Shown: positions 54,201-62,537 of the stretch, piece by piece
How positions within the stretch are numbered: position 1 is the first letter of the stretch
Layout: each line of letters begins with the position of its first letter
Source: Alterluteimonas quercicellularis
Lineage (GTDB): Bacteria; Pseudomonadota; Gammaproteobacteria; Xanthomonadales; Xanthomonadaceae
Direction: 5' to 3'
Assembly: GCF_021191635.1 (NCBI RefSeq)
Contig: NZ_JAIWPR010000026.1
Location: 26,783 to 90,782, forward strand
Length of the DNA: 64,000 bases
The notes under the pieces: model-generated
What the model was told of the DNA's origin: nothing
Database searches by the model: none
Seen by the model: the letters and a program-made list of their open reading frames with translations, nothing else
Position numbers and translations under genes: made by a program

Positions 54201-54686
54201 GGCCTCGGCACCGGCCTCCCAGCGCAGCAGCCAGTCGCGGCGCCAGGCCTGGTACTTCTCGAACACCGCGGCCAGCTCGCCGGCCAGCGCCCAGGCACGC
54301 AGCGGGTCGGGACCGGCGACGTGCGCGGCCAGTGCGGCCAGCGCCGGCTGGGCCATGAAGCCGGCGTCGGTCAGCGCGGCGTAGAGGTGCCAGCGCAGCG
54401 CGGCGGCGTCGAGCTCGTCGTCGGCCGGGCCGAGGTTGGCGGCCAGCGCGCGGGCCACCAACTCGCCGGGGGTCAGGAACTCCAGGTTGGCGGCCACGCC
54501 GTGGCGCGCGGCCAGCGTGGCCTGCAGCCAGCGGCGCATCGCCACCTGCGGGATCAGGATCGTGTCCGGCGCCAGCAGCGGCCACCCCGGCGCCGGCGCG
54601 CGCACTGCCTCGGCCAGCAGGCCGGCCAGGACGTCCAGCGCGTTCGAATGGTAGAGGCGGACGTCGGAAGCGGGTGCGTCGGGCAT
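51285..54686 (-). CDS. recC: Exodeoxyribonuclease V gamma subunit (RecC)
   Basis: 1133 residues, the usual RecC length. LYHSNALDVLAGLLAE at the start, ILIPQVAMRRWLQATLA, VRVLATQARAG-type inactive helicase folds, and LLGMNDGDFPRRDPAAGLNRL in the middle are RecC features. RecC holds the Chi-recognition channel and couples RecB and RecD. It is the first gene of recC-recB-recD, the order seen in Xanthomonadaceae. The 5' neighbour is divergent, so the promoter lies in the 102 bases upstream. Confidence 0.93.
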   Translation of the reverse strand: MPDAPASDVRLYHSNALDVLAGLLAEAVRAPAPGWPLLAPDTILIPQVAMRRWLQATLAARHGVAANLEFLTPGELVARALAANLGPADDELDAAALRWHLYAALTDAGFMAQPALAALAAHVAGPDPLRAWALAGELAAVFEKYQAWRRDWLLRWEAGAEADDPQALLWRRVARGRGHRARRIQQYLDRFEPAGAPPPAGLPPRLFAFATLNVSPDVLRVLATQARAGTLHLYVPSPTRAYWGDLQRARAGDDETPPDNPLLQAWGAAGRDFMAVLGGYEVVHPSGEIAAHVDPDARTGPLHDNLLQRLQSDLFHRRAAPGAPLRATVDRSDPTLQVHACHTRLRELQVLHDRLRALLDPGSPEGRRFDPPLQPREIAVLAPDIDPYIPYLDAVFGGRGHDDAIPYALADASPLAGEPLADVFLRLLALPVARFGLEETLDLLASPPLAEAAGLDAAAFERLHAWLAAAGARWGLDAAHRERLHAPADDAYTWAFALDRLLLGHATGSDALVAVGNGEGDRAAVAPMPELEGGALDALDTLLRLLRVLARHARLLGEVLPPEAWRERLLGLLDALLPAPSAAASTQRALERLRALIDAFAADARRAGFAAPVPPEAVRAHFAAALGEADTRAPLLTGGVSVGRMVPMRLLPFRVICLLGMNDGDFPRRDPAAGLNRLTAELGTERRRAGDRSTRDDDRFLFLQLFAAAQDAFYVSYQGADPRDGSVREPSVLVAELLDAAARQHAAPEVAARDLVVHHPLQPFAPAAFGAAGAGEAPEPRRFSYRGDWWPAAGRATAPRKPLGPWSVGAVAAVRDAEAEDGVLPLDALRRFLLAPAEGFLRQRLGLRLAEIEDAEPDVEPLLAPARGLGRYALQRAVFDALLAGTTDAALYPALRARGLLPSGPIGRRALTAQRAALAPYAEAFAGWRGDAAEDAPHAEVELDGLRLHGRLRARYPQGLARLRFDPPNGPSALRNGLDWLFASAAGLEQPLVEFHDGGAAGPGPHPRAPLPPAQARDALQRLLALRADGLRAPLPFAPYSAWALFQAPTPERGLQDAAKVWHGSERQWSEGQGEALRLALRGRDPFADAEGRRAFAETALQVYALVITGHPHPGLDADAFAGASPGADEDAA

Positions 54687-54788
54687 GGTCGCCCGCAATT
54701 GTGCAGGAGGCCGGTCCCGCGCATTGCGACGCAGCGTTCCGGCGCCGGCCGCGGGTGGTCCCGTCGCCGATGGCCGATAATTCGCGCC

Positions 54789-56003
54789 ATGTCCCCTTCC
54801 CCCTGGCGCGGCCGGCTGGTCGCGCTGGCCGGCATTCTGTTGTCGGCCTTCAACCTGCGCACCGCGGTCACCTCGCTGACGCCGCTGTTCGAGCCGATCA
54901 GCGCGGAACTCGGGTTCGGCCCGACGGTGATCGGCCTGTTCGGCATGCTGCCCACCGCGGCGTTCGCCGTGGTCGGCGTGCTGACGCCGCGGATCGCGCG
55001 CCGCTTCGGCCTGGAGGCCACGGTGCTGCTGGCGATGCTGCTGAGCGCCGCCGGCTCGCTGCTGCGCGGCGCGTCCGGCGACACCGCGACGCTGCTGCTG
55101 GCCTCGGCCACGGCGCTGGCCGGCATGGGCATCGGCAACGTGGTGCTGCCGCCGCTGGTCAAGCGGCATTTCCCCGACCGGGTCGGCCTGCTGAGCGTGG
55201 CCTACATCTCGGTGCTGCAGGCCGGCACCTTCCTGCCCGCGTTCGTGGCGGTGCCGCTGTCGGAGCGGATCGGCTGGCCGGGGTCGCTGGCGAGCTGGGC
55301 GATCCCCGCGTTCGCGGCGGCGATCCCCTGGCTGTGGCTGCTGCGGCGCGGCGGCGGCGACGCGGCGGCGCTGCCGGCCGGGCCGTCGCACCCTGCGGGG
55401 CGGCGCGCGCTGTGGCGGCTGCCGCTGGCCTGGGGCATGACGCTGATGTTCGGCATGACCTCGCTGGCGACCTATACCGTCTTTACCTGGCTGCCCGCGA
55501 TCCTGGCCGACGCCGGCGGCGACCGCGCGATGGGCGGCAACATGGTGGGCCTGTTCTCGCTGCTGGGCCTGACCTCGTCGCTGACGATGCCGATGCTGGC
55601 GGTGCGGGTGCGCAGGCCGGTCTGGCTGGTGGCCGGCTGCGTGGCGATGCTGGCGCTGGGCTACCTGGGCCTGCTGCTGTCGCCGCTGCGCGGCACCCTG
55701 CTGTGGGTGACGCTGCTGGGCCTGGGGCCGGCCACCTTCCCGCTGTCGCTGACCCTGATCAACCTGCGCACCCGCACCGGCGAGGGCTCGGCCGCGCTGT
55801 CGGGCTTCACCCAGGGCGTGGGCTACGCGCTGGCCTGCGCCGGCCCGCTGGCCTTCGGCTGGCTGCACGACGCGACCCACGGCTGGACCTGGCCGTTCGC
55901 CTTCCTCGGCCTGTGCCTGCTGGCGCTGCTGGCCGGCGGGGCGCTGGTGAACCGTCCGCGGCAGCTGGAGGACGAATGGGCGCCGCCGCCCGGGCGGCTA
56001 TAA
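54789..56003 (+). CDS. MFS transporter, CynX/NimT (YeaN) family
   Basis: 404 residues with about twelve transmembrane segments. AFNLRTAVTSLTPLFEPISAELGFG at the start is the signature of the CynX/NimT/YeaN group, followed by VLTPRIARRFGLE and GTFLPAFVAVPLSERIGWP. Family members export or import cyanate, nitroimidazoles or similar small molecules. It is divergent from recC and followed by the mla operon; its TAA stop overlaps the candidate -10 box of that operon. Confidence 0.86.
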   Translation: MSPSPWRGRLVALAGILLSAFNLRTAVTSLTPLFEPISAELGFGPTVIGLFGMLPTAAFAVVGVLTPRIARRFGLEATVLLAMLLSAAGSLLRGASGDTATLLLASATALAGMGIGNVVLPPLVKRHFPDRVGLLSVAYISVLQAGTFLPAFVAVPLSERIGWPGSLASWAIPAFAAAIPWLWLLRRGGGDAAALPAGPSHPAGRRALWRLPLAWGMTLMFGMTSLATYTVFTWLPAILADAGGDRAMGGNMVGLFSLLGLTSSLTMPMLAVRVRRPVWLVAGCVAMLALGYLGLLLSPLRGTLLWVTLLGLGPATFPLSLTLINLRTRTGEGSAALSGFTQGVGYALACAGPLAFGWLHDATHGWTWPFAFLGLCLLALLAGGALVNRPRQLEDEWAPPPGRL

Positions 56004-56023
56004 TTCCTGTACTGACTGGTACA
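55999..56023 (+). promoter_or_regulatory. Candidate mla promoter and TetR-like operator
   Basis: TATAAT (55999-56004) is a perfect -10 box; no convincing -35 was seen. Directly after it, TGTAC (56008-56012) and GTACA (56019-56023) form an inverted repeat with a six-base spacer, resembling TetR-family operators. Repression of the mla operon from this site is an inference. Confidence 0.45.
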
Positions 56024-56092
56024 AAGTGCGCACGGGGTTCAGACTCCGACTGCGATCCTGCCTGGCCGACCCGGCTCTGCCGCCCCCTCCCG

Positions 56093-56878
56093 ATGCCCGA
56101 TCCCGACTCCATCGCCGTCCGCCTGCAGGATGTCCGCCTCGACCGCGGCGCGCGCACGATCCTGTCCGGCATCGACCTCACCGTGCCGGCCGGCTCGGTG
56201 ACCGCGGTGCTGGGCCCGTCGGGCAGCGGCAAGTCGACGCTGCTGGCGGCGCTGACCGGCGAGCTGCGCCCGGCGGCCGGCACGGTGGAAGTCTTCGGGC
56301 GCCCGCTGCCCGAGCGCCAGCGCGCGCTGCTGGAGACCCGCAAGGGCATCGGCGTGCTGCTGCAGGGCAACGGGCTGCTGACCGACCTCACCGCCGCCGA
56401 GAACGTGGCCCTGCCGCTGCGCGCGCACACCCGCCTGCCGCGGCCGGTGATCGACCGGCTGGTGGAGATGAAGCTGCACGCGGTGGGCCTGCGCGAGGCC
56501 GCGGACCTGTACCCGCGCGAGCTGTCCGGCGGCATGGCGCGGCGGGTGGCGCTGGCCCGGGCGCTGGCCCTGGACCCGCCGCTGATGGTCTACGACGAGC
56601 CGCTGACCGGGCTGGACCCGATCGCCAGCGGCGTCATCATGAGCCTGATCGCGCGCCTCAACGCCACCCTGGGCCTGACCAGCATCATCGTCACCCACCA
56701 CGTGCACGAGACCCTGCCGGTGGCCGACCGCGCGGTGGTGATCGCCAACGGCCGCATCGTGTTCGCCGGCACGCCGGCGGAGCTGGAGCGCAGCCAGGAC
56801 CCGCTGCTGCGGCAGTTCCTGGACGGTCGCCCGGACGGCCCGATCGCCTTCGACGCCGCGCGCCGGGAGGTGGCCTGA
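56093..56878 (+). CDS. mlaF: MlaF, ATPase of the phospholipid transport system
   Basis: 261 residues. Walker A GPSGSGKST (41-49), Q-loop region, signature LSGGMARRVALARAL, Walker B YDEPLTGLDP and the switch His in IIVTHHVHE define an ABC ATPase; gene order identifies MlaF. MlaF drives retrograde phospholipid transport from the outer membrane with MlaE. Its TGA overlaps the mlaE ATG (TGATG). Confidence 0.9.
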   Translation: MPDPDSIAVRLQDVRLDRGARTILSGIDLTVPAGSVTAVLGPSGSGKSTLLAALTGELRPAAGTVEVFGRPLPERQRALLETRKGIGVLLQGNGLLTDLTAAENVALPLRAHTRLPRPVIDRLVEMKLHAVGLREAADLYPRELSGGMARRVALARALALDPPLMVYDEPLTGLDPIASGVIMSLIARLNATLGLTSIIVTHHVHETLPVADRAVVIANGRIVFAGTPAELERSQDPLLRQFLDGRPDGPIAFDAARREVA

Positions 56879-57627
56879 TGGCGGCGTTCGAATCGATCCG
56901 CGCGCTGGGCCGCGCCGGGCTGTTCTCGCTGTCGGTGCTGCGGGCCTCGAAGCCCACCGCCGACTTCTTCGCCGAGCTGGTGCGCGAGGTCTACAAGGTC
57001 GGCGCGCGCACGCTGCCGATCATCGCGGTCGGCGGCGCCTTCGTCGGCCTGTCGCTGACCCTGCTGGGCTACCGCGCGCTGGAGACCTACGGCGCGGCCG
57101 ACCAGGTCAGCGTGCTGATCGGCCTGGGCCTGTACCGCGAGCTGGCGCCGGTGCTGACCGCGCTGCTGTTCGTCGGCCGCGCCGGTTCCTCGATCGCGGC
57201 CGAGCTGGGCCTGATGCGCGCCACCGACCAGATCACCGCGCTCGGATTGATGGCCATCGACCCGGTGGCCAAGGCGGTGGCGCCGCGCTTCTGGGCGGCG
57301 GTGCTGACGGTGCCGCTGCTGACCGGCTTCTTCTGCAGCCTGGCGATCGCGGCCAGCTACTTCCAGGCGGTGCACGTGCTGGGCATCGACAACGGCACCT
57401 TCTGGCAGGCGATGAAGGACGCGGTGGACTTCCGCGACGACTTCGTGAACGCGTTCCTGAAGTCGGCCGTGTTCGGCGGCACCTCGGCGCTGGTGGCGTC
57501 CTACGTGGGCTACCACGCCGAACCCACTATCGAAGGCACCTCGGTGGCGACCACCCGCGCGGTGGTGAACGCCTCGTTGCTGGTGCTGATGTTCAACTTC
57601 GTCATGTCGGCGTTCCTGTTCCGCTGA
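56878..57627 (+). CDS. mlaE: MlaE, permease of the phospholipid transport system
   Basis: 249 residues, MlaE/YrbE family. An N-terminal amphipathic helix and about five transmembrane segments include GGAFVGLSLTLLGYRALETYGA, VGLGLYRELAPVLTALLFVGRAGSSIAAELG and the conserved GTSALVASYVGYHAEPTIEG. It forms the inner-membrane channel with MlaF. Translated after mlaF by stop-start overlap. Confidence 0.9.
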   Translation: MAAFESIRALGRAGLFSLSVLRASKPTADFFAELVREVYKVGARTLPIIAVGGAFVGLSLTLLGYRALETYGAADQVSVLIGLGLYRELAPVLTALLFVGRAGSSIAAELGLMRATDQITALGLMAIDPVAKAVAPRFWAAVLTVPLLTGFFCSLAIAASYFQAVHVLGIDNGTFWQAMKDAVDFRDDFVNAFLKSAVFGGTSALVASYVGYHAEPTIEGTSVATTRAVVNASLLVLMFNFVMSAFLFR

Positions 57628-57671
57628 GGCCTGGAGCGCGCAATGACCCCCAATCCGCAAGGTGAGTTCCG

Positions 57672-58211
57672 ATGAGCAGCGCACGTGGTCCCCGTCTCGA
57701 GTTCGCCGTCGGCGCATTCCTGCTGCTGGCGCTCGCGTCGTTGCTGGTGCTGGCAATCGCCTCCACCAACAACCGCTTCGGCTTCGCCCGCGACACCTAC
57801 GAGCTGACCGCGCGCTTCAGCAACCTCGGCCAGCTGCGCACGCAGGCGCCGGTGCGCATCGGCGGCGTGACCATCGGCCGGGTGACGCGCATCGACCTCG
57901 ACCCGGTCAAGTTCGACTCGATCGCCACGCTGGCCATCGACCGCCGCTACCAGGAGCTGCCGATCGACACCTCGGCCTCGATCCTCACCGGCGGCCTGCT
58001 GGGCGAGAGCTACGTCGACCTGCAGCCCGGCGGCGACATGGAAGCGCTGCAGCCGGGCGAGGAGATCGCCTTCACCACCCCCGCGGTCGACCTGATCCAG
58101 ATGGTCGGCCGCTACATGTTCAGCGGTCCGGGCGGCGGCGCGAGCGACGCCGGCACCGAGCCCGCCGCCGAACCCGCCACTCCCCCCGCCCCCCGCGAGG
58201 ATCAGCCATGA
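57672..58211 (+). CDS. mlaD: MlaD, MCE-domain lipid shuttle protein
   Basis: 179 residues. One transmembrane segment near 12-30 is followed by an MCE domain (YELTARFSNLGQLRTQAPVRIGGVTIGRVTRIDLD, then GGLLGESYVDLQPGG). The Pro/Ala/Glu-rich tail (EPAAEPATPPAPRE) is as in related MlaD proteins. MlaD forms a hexameric ring that passes lipids between MlaC and MlaE. Overlaps mlaC by four bases (ATGA). Confidence 0.9.
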   Translation: MSSARGPRLEFAVGAFLLLALASLLVLAIASTNNRFGFARDTYELTARFSNLGQLRTQAPVRIGGVTIGRVTRIDLDPVKFDSIATLAIDRRYQELPIDTSASILTGGLLGESYVDLQPGGDMEALQPGEEIAFTTPAVDLIQMVGRYMFSGPGGGASDAGTEPAAEPATPPAPREDQP

Positions 58212-58870
58212 CCCGTTCCCTCATCGCCATCGCCATCGCCGCCGGCCTGCTGGCCGCCGCCCCGGCCACCGTGCACGCGCAGCAGCAGCGACCGGCCGCC
58301 ACCGCCGCGCAGGCGCCGGACTCCCCCAGCCGGCTGGTGCTCGACAACACCCAGCGCATCCTGTCCGAGCTGGAGAGCCGCCGCGCCGAGTTCACCGCCA
58401 ACCGCGGCGCGCTCGAGGCCTTCGTCAAGCGCGAGTTCGACACCATGTTCGACCGCGACTACGCTGCCCGCCAGGTGCTGGGCCGGCATGGCCGCGGCGC
58501 CGACGAGGGCGACATCAAGCTGTTCGCCGATGCGCTGGCCGACAGCCTGCTGCGCCGCTACGGCGCCTCCCTGCTCGACTTCAACACCCGGCTGCAGGTG
58601 CGCATCCGCTCCGAGAGCCCGCTGCCGCGCGGCCTCGGGGTGAAGGTGTCGAGCGAGCTGCTGCGCCAGGGCGGCGACCCGATCCCGGTCGACTACCTGA
58701 TCCGCCAGTCGGGCGGGCAGTGGAAGGTGTTCGACGTGCAGGTGGAGGGCGTGAGCTTCGTCAGCACGTTCCGCCGCCAGTTCGATGCGGAGCTGCAGAG
58801 CAAGTCGATCCGGCAGGTCGCCGGAGAGCTGCGCAGCGGCCGGCTGCAGGCCGATGCCGACGTCGAGTGA
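58208..58870 (+). CDS. mlaC: MlaC, periplasmic phospholipid-binding protein
   Basis: 220 residues with signal peptide (IAIAAGLLAAAPATVHAQ). The MlaC/Ttg2D fold is indicated by LVLDNTQRILSELESRR, FDTMFDRDYAARQVLG and DYLIRQSGGQWKVFDVQVEGVSFVSTFRRQF. It carries phospholipids across the periplasm between MlaA and MlaD. Located between mlaD and mlaB as usual. Confidence 0.9.
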   Translation: MTRSLIAIAIAAGLLAAAPATVHAQQQRPAATAAQAPDSPSRLVLDNTQRILSELESRRAEFTANRGALEAFVKREFDTMFDRDYAARQVLGRHGRGADEGDIKLFADALADSLLRRYGASLLDFNTRLQVRIRSESPLPRGLGVKVSSELLRQGGDPIPVDYLIRQSGGQWKVFDVQVEGVSFVSTFRRQFDAELQSKSIRQVAGELRSGRLQADADVE

Positions 58871-59159
58871 GCCCGCGCTGCGGCGCGACGGCGACGCGCT
58901 GACGTTCGCCGGCCCGCTGCTGCGCGAGACCGTGCCGCCGCTGTGGCCGGCGGCGCTGCGCGCGCTGGACGGCGTGCGCCGGTTCGACCTGCAGGCGGTG
59001 CCGCGCATCGACAGCGCCGGCCTCGCCCTGCTGGTCGAGCTGGCGGCGCGCGCCGGCGGCGGGAGCGGCGGAATCGGGATCGCCGGCGCGCCCGCCGGCC
59101 TCGACGAGCTGCTCGCGGCCTACCGCCTGCGGGCGGACCTCGACTTCAACCACACCTGA
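58854..59159 (+). CDS. mlaB: MlaB, STAS-domain regulator of MlaFE
   Basis: 101 residues, a short STAS domain. VRRFDLQAVPRIDSAGLALLVELAARAG holds the conserved IDSAG segment near the tip of the domain that binds MlaF. It overlaps the 3' end of mlaC by 17 bases. The start was chosen because it gives the usual MlaB length. Confidence 0.86.
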   Translation: MPTSSEPALRRDGDALTFAGPLLRETVPPLWPAALRALDGVRRFDLQAVPRIDSAGLALLVELAARAGGGSGGIGIAGAPAGLDELLAAYRLRADLDFNHT

Positions 59160-59212
59160 GACGGAACGGCGCCGCGCGGCCCCCCGCGGCGCACCCCACC
59201 CTGGACCCGCCC

Positions 59213-60262
59213 ATGCCGCTCCCCCGCCTTCTCGTCCCCTGCCTGCTGCTCGCGCTCGCCGGCTGCGCCGGCAGCCAACAGGCCGCGCGCGCCCCCGCGC
59301 CCTCCGCCCCGCAGGACACGGCCGCCGCGGATGCGGCCCTCGCCGCCGGCCCGGTGGACGCCGCCGCCGCGCCGGCCGGCGCCCCGCCCCCCGGCGAGGT
59401 GGCGGAAGTCGCGCGCGAGGCCGAGGCGGCCGGCGCCTACAAGCCCGCCGCCGGCGGCGAGCCGGTGCTCGCCCCGACCCAGGCCGAGCTCGACTACGCC
59501 GCCCTCTACGGCGAAGACCCCTACGACCCCGTCGCCGACCCGACGCTGCCGGAAGCGGCGCAGATGGCCGCCGCCTACGACCCGTGGGAACCCTTCAACC
59601 GGCGCATGCACCGGTTCAACAACGTGGTCGACCGGACCGTCGCCCGCCCGCTCGCCACCGCCTACATGAAGGTGGTGCCGCGCCCGGTCCGGCTGGGCGT
59701 GTCCAACTTCTTCAGCAACCTGGGCCAGCCGGTCAGCGCGCTCAACGCGCTGCTGCAGGGCCGGCCGAAGCAGGCCGGGCAGGCGCTGGGCCGCTTCGTG
59801 GTCAACGCCACGCTGGGCATCGGCGGCATCTTCGATCCCGCCAGCGACGCCAGCATCCCGTTCCGCAGCGAGGACTTCGGGCAGACGCTCGGCGTGTGGG
59901 GCTGGCGCAACTCGCGCTACCTGGAGCTGCCGCTGTTCGGACCGCGCACCGTGCGCGACACCTTCGGCCTGGCCGGCGACGCCCCGCTCTCCCCGACCCG
60001 GCAGATCGACGACGACGGCGCCCGCTGGGCGGTGCAGGGCCTGCAGCTGGTGGACGTGCGCACGCAGCTGTTCGCGGTGGACCGCATGCGCGAGGGCGCG
60101 GCCGACGACTACGCCCTGGTGCGCGACGCCTGGATGCAGCGCCGGCAGTACCAGATCTTCGGCGACCGCGAGGGCGACGAGACCCTGCCCGACTACCTGC
60201 TCGACGACGAAGCGCTGCCCACGGTGCCGGCCGACGCGATCCCGGGCGTCCCGGTCAACTGA
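59213..60262 (+). CDS. mlaA: MlaA/VacJ outer-membrane lipoprotein
   Basis: 349 residues, longer than E. coli MlaA (251). Lipobox LAGC (Cys18) is followed by about 100 residues of Ala/Pro-rich linker. The VacJ domain then begins at YDPWEPFNRRMHRFNNVVDR and contains GIGGIFDPASDASIPFRSEDFGQTLGVWGW. MlaA removes misplaced phospholipids from the outer leaflet. Including mlaA in the same operon is typical of xanthomonads. The long linker may cross the peptidoglycan. Confidence 0.9.
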   Translation: MPLPRLLVPCLLLALAGCAGSQQAARAPAPSAPQDTAAADAALAAGPVDAAAAPAGAPPPGEVAEVAREAEAAGAYKPAAGGEPVLAPTQAELDYAALYGEDPYDPVADPTLPEAAQMAAAYDPWEPFNRRMHRFNNVVDRTVARPLATAYMKVVPRPVRLGVSNFFSNLGQPVSALNALLQGRPKQAGQALGRFVVNATLGIGGIFDPASDASIPFRSEDFGQTLGVWGWRNSRYLELPLFGPRTVRDTFGLAGDAPLSPTRQIDDDGARWAVQGLQLVDVRTQLFAVDRMREGAADDYALVRDAWMQRRQYQIFGDREGDETLPDYLLDDEALPTVPADAIPGVPVN

Positions 60263-60306
60263 TTCCACGCGGGGCGCCGGTCTCCGGGCTCGTGGCTCCC
60301 GCCTTC

Positions 60307-60453
60307 GTAGGAGCGCGCTTGCGCGCGACCGCGCAAGGCGGGATTGCCGCTGCGGCAGAAGACGAACGCGTCGCCACGCGCGGACGGCGGCGAGCGATCG
60401 CGGCACCGCCTGTTCCGGATACTGAAGGCCCTCGCGCGCAAGCGCGCTCGTAC
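60307..60453. repeat. Composite REP pair with conserved core, copy 1
   Basis: REP-like element at 60307-60329 and inverted, slightly changed, at 60431-60453, enclosing about 100 bases. The core includes TGCGGCAGAAGACGAACGCG, which recurs almost unchanged in copy 2 (62342-62494). It lies between mlaA and rmuC, which converge. Confidence 0.75.
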
Positions 60454-60491
60454 GGGGCGCACGCAAGCATGCGATGCGACGCCCTCCGCGC

Positions 60492-62006
60492 CTACGGCTC
60501 CGGCCCGACGTCGCCCAGCAGGCCCTGCGCCTGCTCGCCCGGCAGCGCCTCGACGCCCTTGAGCTGCCGCTCGATCGCGCGCGTGCGCACGCCGGCGGCC
60601 TTGATGCTGTTCTGCACCGTGTCGAGCTGGGTGTGCGCGCGCTCGAGCACGGTGGCGAACTTGCCGAATTCCGACTTCACCGCCCCCAGCAGCAGCCGCA
60701 CCTCGCTGGAGCGCTTCTCGATCGCCAGGGTGCGGAAGCCCATCTGCAGGCTGTTGAGCACCGCCAGCAGCGTGGTCGGCCCGACCAGGGTGACCCGGAA
60801 GTCGCGTTGCAGCGCCTCGAACAGCCCCGGGCGCCGCAGCACCTCGGCGTACAGGCCCTCGGTGGGCAGGAACAGCATGGCGAAATCGGTGGTGTGCGGC
60901 GGCGAGACGTATTTCTCGTGGATGCGCCGCGCCTCCACCCGCACCTGCCGCTCCAGCGCCGTGGCGGCCGCGGCGGCGGCATCGACGTCGGCGCGCTCCT
61001 GCGCGTCGAGCAGGCGCTCGTAGTCCTCGCGCGGGAACTTGGCGTCGATCGGCAGCCGCAACGGCACGCCGTCCTCGCCGCCGGGCAGCAGCACGCAGAA
61101 CTCCACCCGCTCGGCGCGGCCGGGGACCGGTGCGCTGTTGCGCTCGTACTGCTCCACCGTGAGCACCTGTTCCAGCAGCGCCGCCAGCTGCACCTCGCCG
61201 AAGATGCCGCGGGTCTTGACGTTGGTCAGCACGCGCTTGAGGTCGCCCACGCCGGTGGCCAGCTGCTGCATCTCGCCCAGCCCGCGCTGCACCTGCTCCA
61301 GCCGCTCGGACACCAGCTTGAACGAGGCGCCCAACCGCGCTTCCAGCGTGGTCTGCAGCTTCTCGTCGACGGTGGCGCGCATCTGCTCCAGCTTCTGCGC
61401 GTTGTCGGCCTGCAGGCGCTGCAGCTGCTGGTCGAGGGTGGCGCGCATCTCGCCCAGCCGCTGCTCGCTGCGCTGGGTGGATTCGGCCAGGCGCTGGCTC
61501 AGGGCCTCGGCCGCGCGCTGCTGGGCCTCGCCGCTCTCCTGCCGCGCCTTGCGCGCATCCTCGCCCAGCGCGGCGCGCAGTTCCTCCAGGCGCTGGCCGA
61601 AGCCCTCCAGCCGCTCGCCAGTGCGCGCGGTCAGCTCCGCCATGCGTTCGCCGAGCTGGCCGCCGAAGCGCTGCTGCGCCTCCGCCGCCTCGGCACGGGT
61701 GCGGCGCGCGTCCTCGCCGATGGCCTCGCGCATGCCGGCCAGGCGCTGCTCGGTGCGGTCGGTCAGCGCGTCCAGCCGCAGCGAGAAGGCGTCGATGCGC
61801 TGCTCCTGCGCGGCCGACAGGCCGTCGATCAGGGTGCGCAGCTCCAGCCGGGCCTCGCGCTGTTCCTCGCGCAGCGCGCCCTCCAGCCGGTCGCGCAGCG
61901 CCTCCATGCCGGCGTCGGGCCGCCGCGCCAGCAGCACCGCCAGCAGCGCGAGCGCGACGAGGACGGCGAGGAAGAGGCCGGCCAGCAGCAGGAGTTCGAT
62001 GTTCAT
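60492..62006 (-). CDS. rmuC: RmuC family protein
   Basis: 504 residues. One transmembrane segment near 4-28 is followed by about 200 residues of coiled coil (Glu/Gln/Arg-rich), then the RmuC domain with GIFGEVQLAALLEQVL, LPIDAKFPREDYERLL and FAMLFLPTEGLYAEVLRRPGL. The RmuC domain is a PD-(D/E)XK-like fold linked to limiting DNA inversion at short repeats. A RmuC protein in a repeat-rich genome fits that role but is not specific evidence. Confidence 0.9.
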   Translation of the reverse strand: MNIELLLLAGLFLAVLVALALLAVLLARRPDAGMEALRDRLEGALREEQREARLELRTLIDGLSAAQEQRIDAFSLRLDALTDRTEQRLAGMREAIGEDARRTRAEAAEAQQRFGGQLGERMAELTARTGERLEGFGQRLEELRAALGEDARKARQESGEAQQRAAEALSQRLAESTQRSEQRLGEMRATLDQQLQRLQADNAQKLEQMRATVDEKLQTTLEARLGASFKLVSERLEQVQRGLGEMQQLATGVGDLKRVLTNVKTRGIFGEVQLAALLEQVLTVEQYERNSAPVPGRAERVEFCVLLPGGEDGVPLRLPIDAKFPREDYERLLDAQERADVDAAAAAATALERQVRVEARRIHEKYVSPPHTTDFAMLFLPTEGLYAEVLRRPGLFEALQRDFRVTLVGPTTLLAVLNSLQMGFRTLAIEKRSSEVRLLLGAVKSEFGKFATVLERAHTQLDTVQNSIKAAGVRTRAIERQLKGVEALPGEQAQGLLGDVGPEP

Positions 62007-62087
62007 GGCGCCAGTGTAGCGGCGGGGGTCGCAGCGGCTGCGATGGCCTCGACGGCCGGGTCACGGCGCGCGCGGGAGGCTGCGCGC

Positions 62088-62333
62088 ATGGACCTGCCGC
62101 CCCTGCGCCGCTACGCCGACCGCTCCGGCCGCTCCGGGGTGGCGGCCTACGCCCTGCTGCCGGACGGGCTGCTGGTGCGCTTCGTCGACGGCGGCCTCTA
62201 CCTCTACGACGCCGTGCGCCCGGGCGCGCGCCACGTCGCGCAGATGCGCCGCCTGGCCGGCGAGGGCGAGGGCCTGGCCACCTACATCAGCCGGCACGTG
62301 GGCACGAACTATCGCGCCCGGCTGGTGGACTGA
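62088..62333 (+). CDS. KTSC-like small protein
   Basis: 81 residues. VAAYALLPDGLLVRFVDGGLYLYDAV followed by VAQMRRLAGEGEGLATYISRHV resembles KTSC-domain proteins, which are small beta-rich proteins of unknown function often near RNA-binding genes. A GGGAGG sequence lies upstream of the ATG at a workable distance. A REP-like composite repeat follows the stop. Confidence 0.65.
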   Translation: MDLPPLRRYADRSGRSGVAAYALLPDGLLVRFVDGGLYLYDAVRPGARHVAQMRRLAGEGEGLATYISRHVGTNYRARLVD

Positions 62334-62341
62334 GCGGGCAT

Positions 62342-62494
62342 GTAGCAGCGCGCTCGCGCGCGACCGCGCCAGGCGCCACCGGACCTGCGGCAGAAGAAGA
62401 ACGCGTCCCCACGCGCGGGCGTGGGTCAACGACGACCTGCACCGCTTCTTCCGGCATCCGCGGAAAGAGCAGTCGCGCGCGAGCGCGCTCCTGC
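62342..62494. repeat. Composite REP pair with conserved core, copy 2
   Basis: REP-like element at 62342-62364 (GTAGCAGCGCGC variant) and inverted partner at 62472-62494, with the core TGCGGCAGAAGAAGAACGCG. Same organisation as copy 1 about 2 kb away, pointing to duplication of the whole unit. Confidence 0.75.
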
Positions 62495-62537
62495 ACGCCG
62501 CCCGTGGGCACCGTGCGCATGGCCGCAGCCGCCACGC

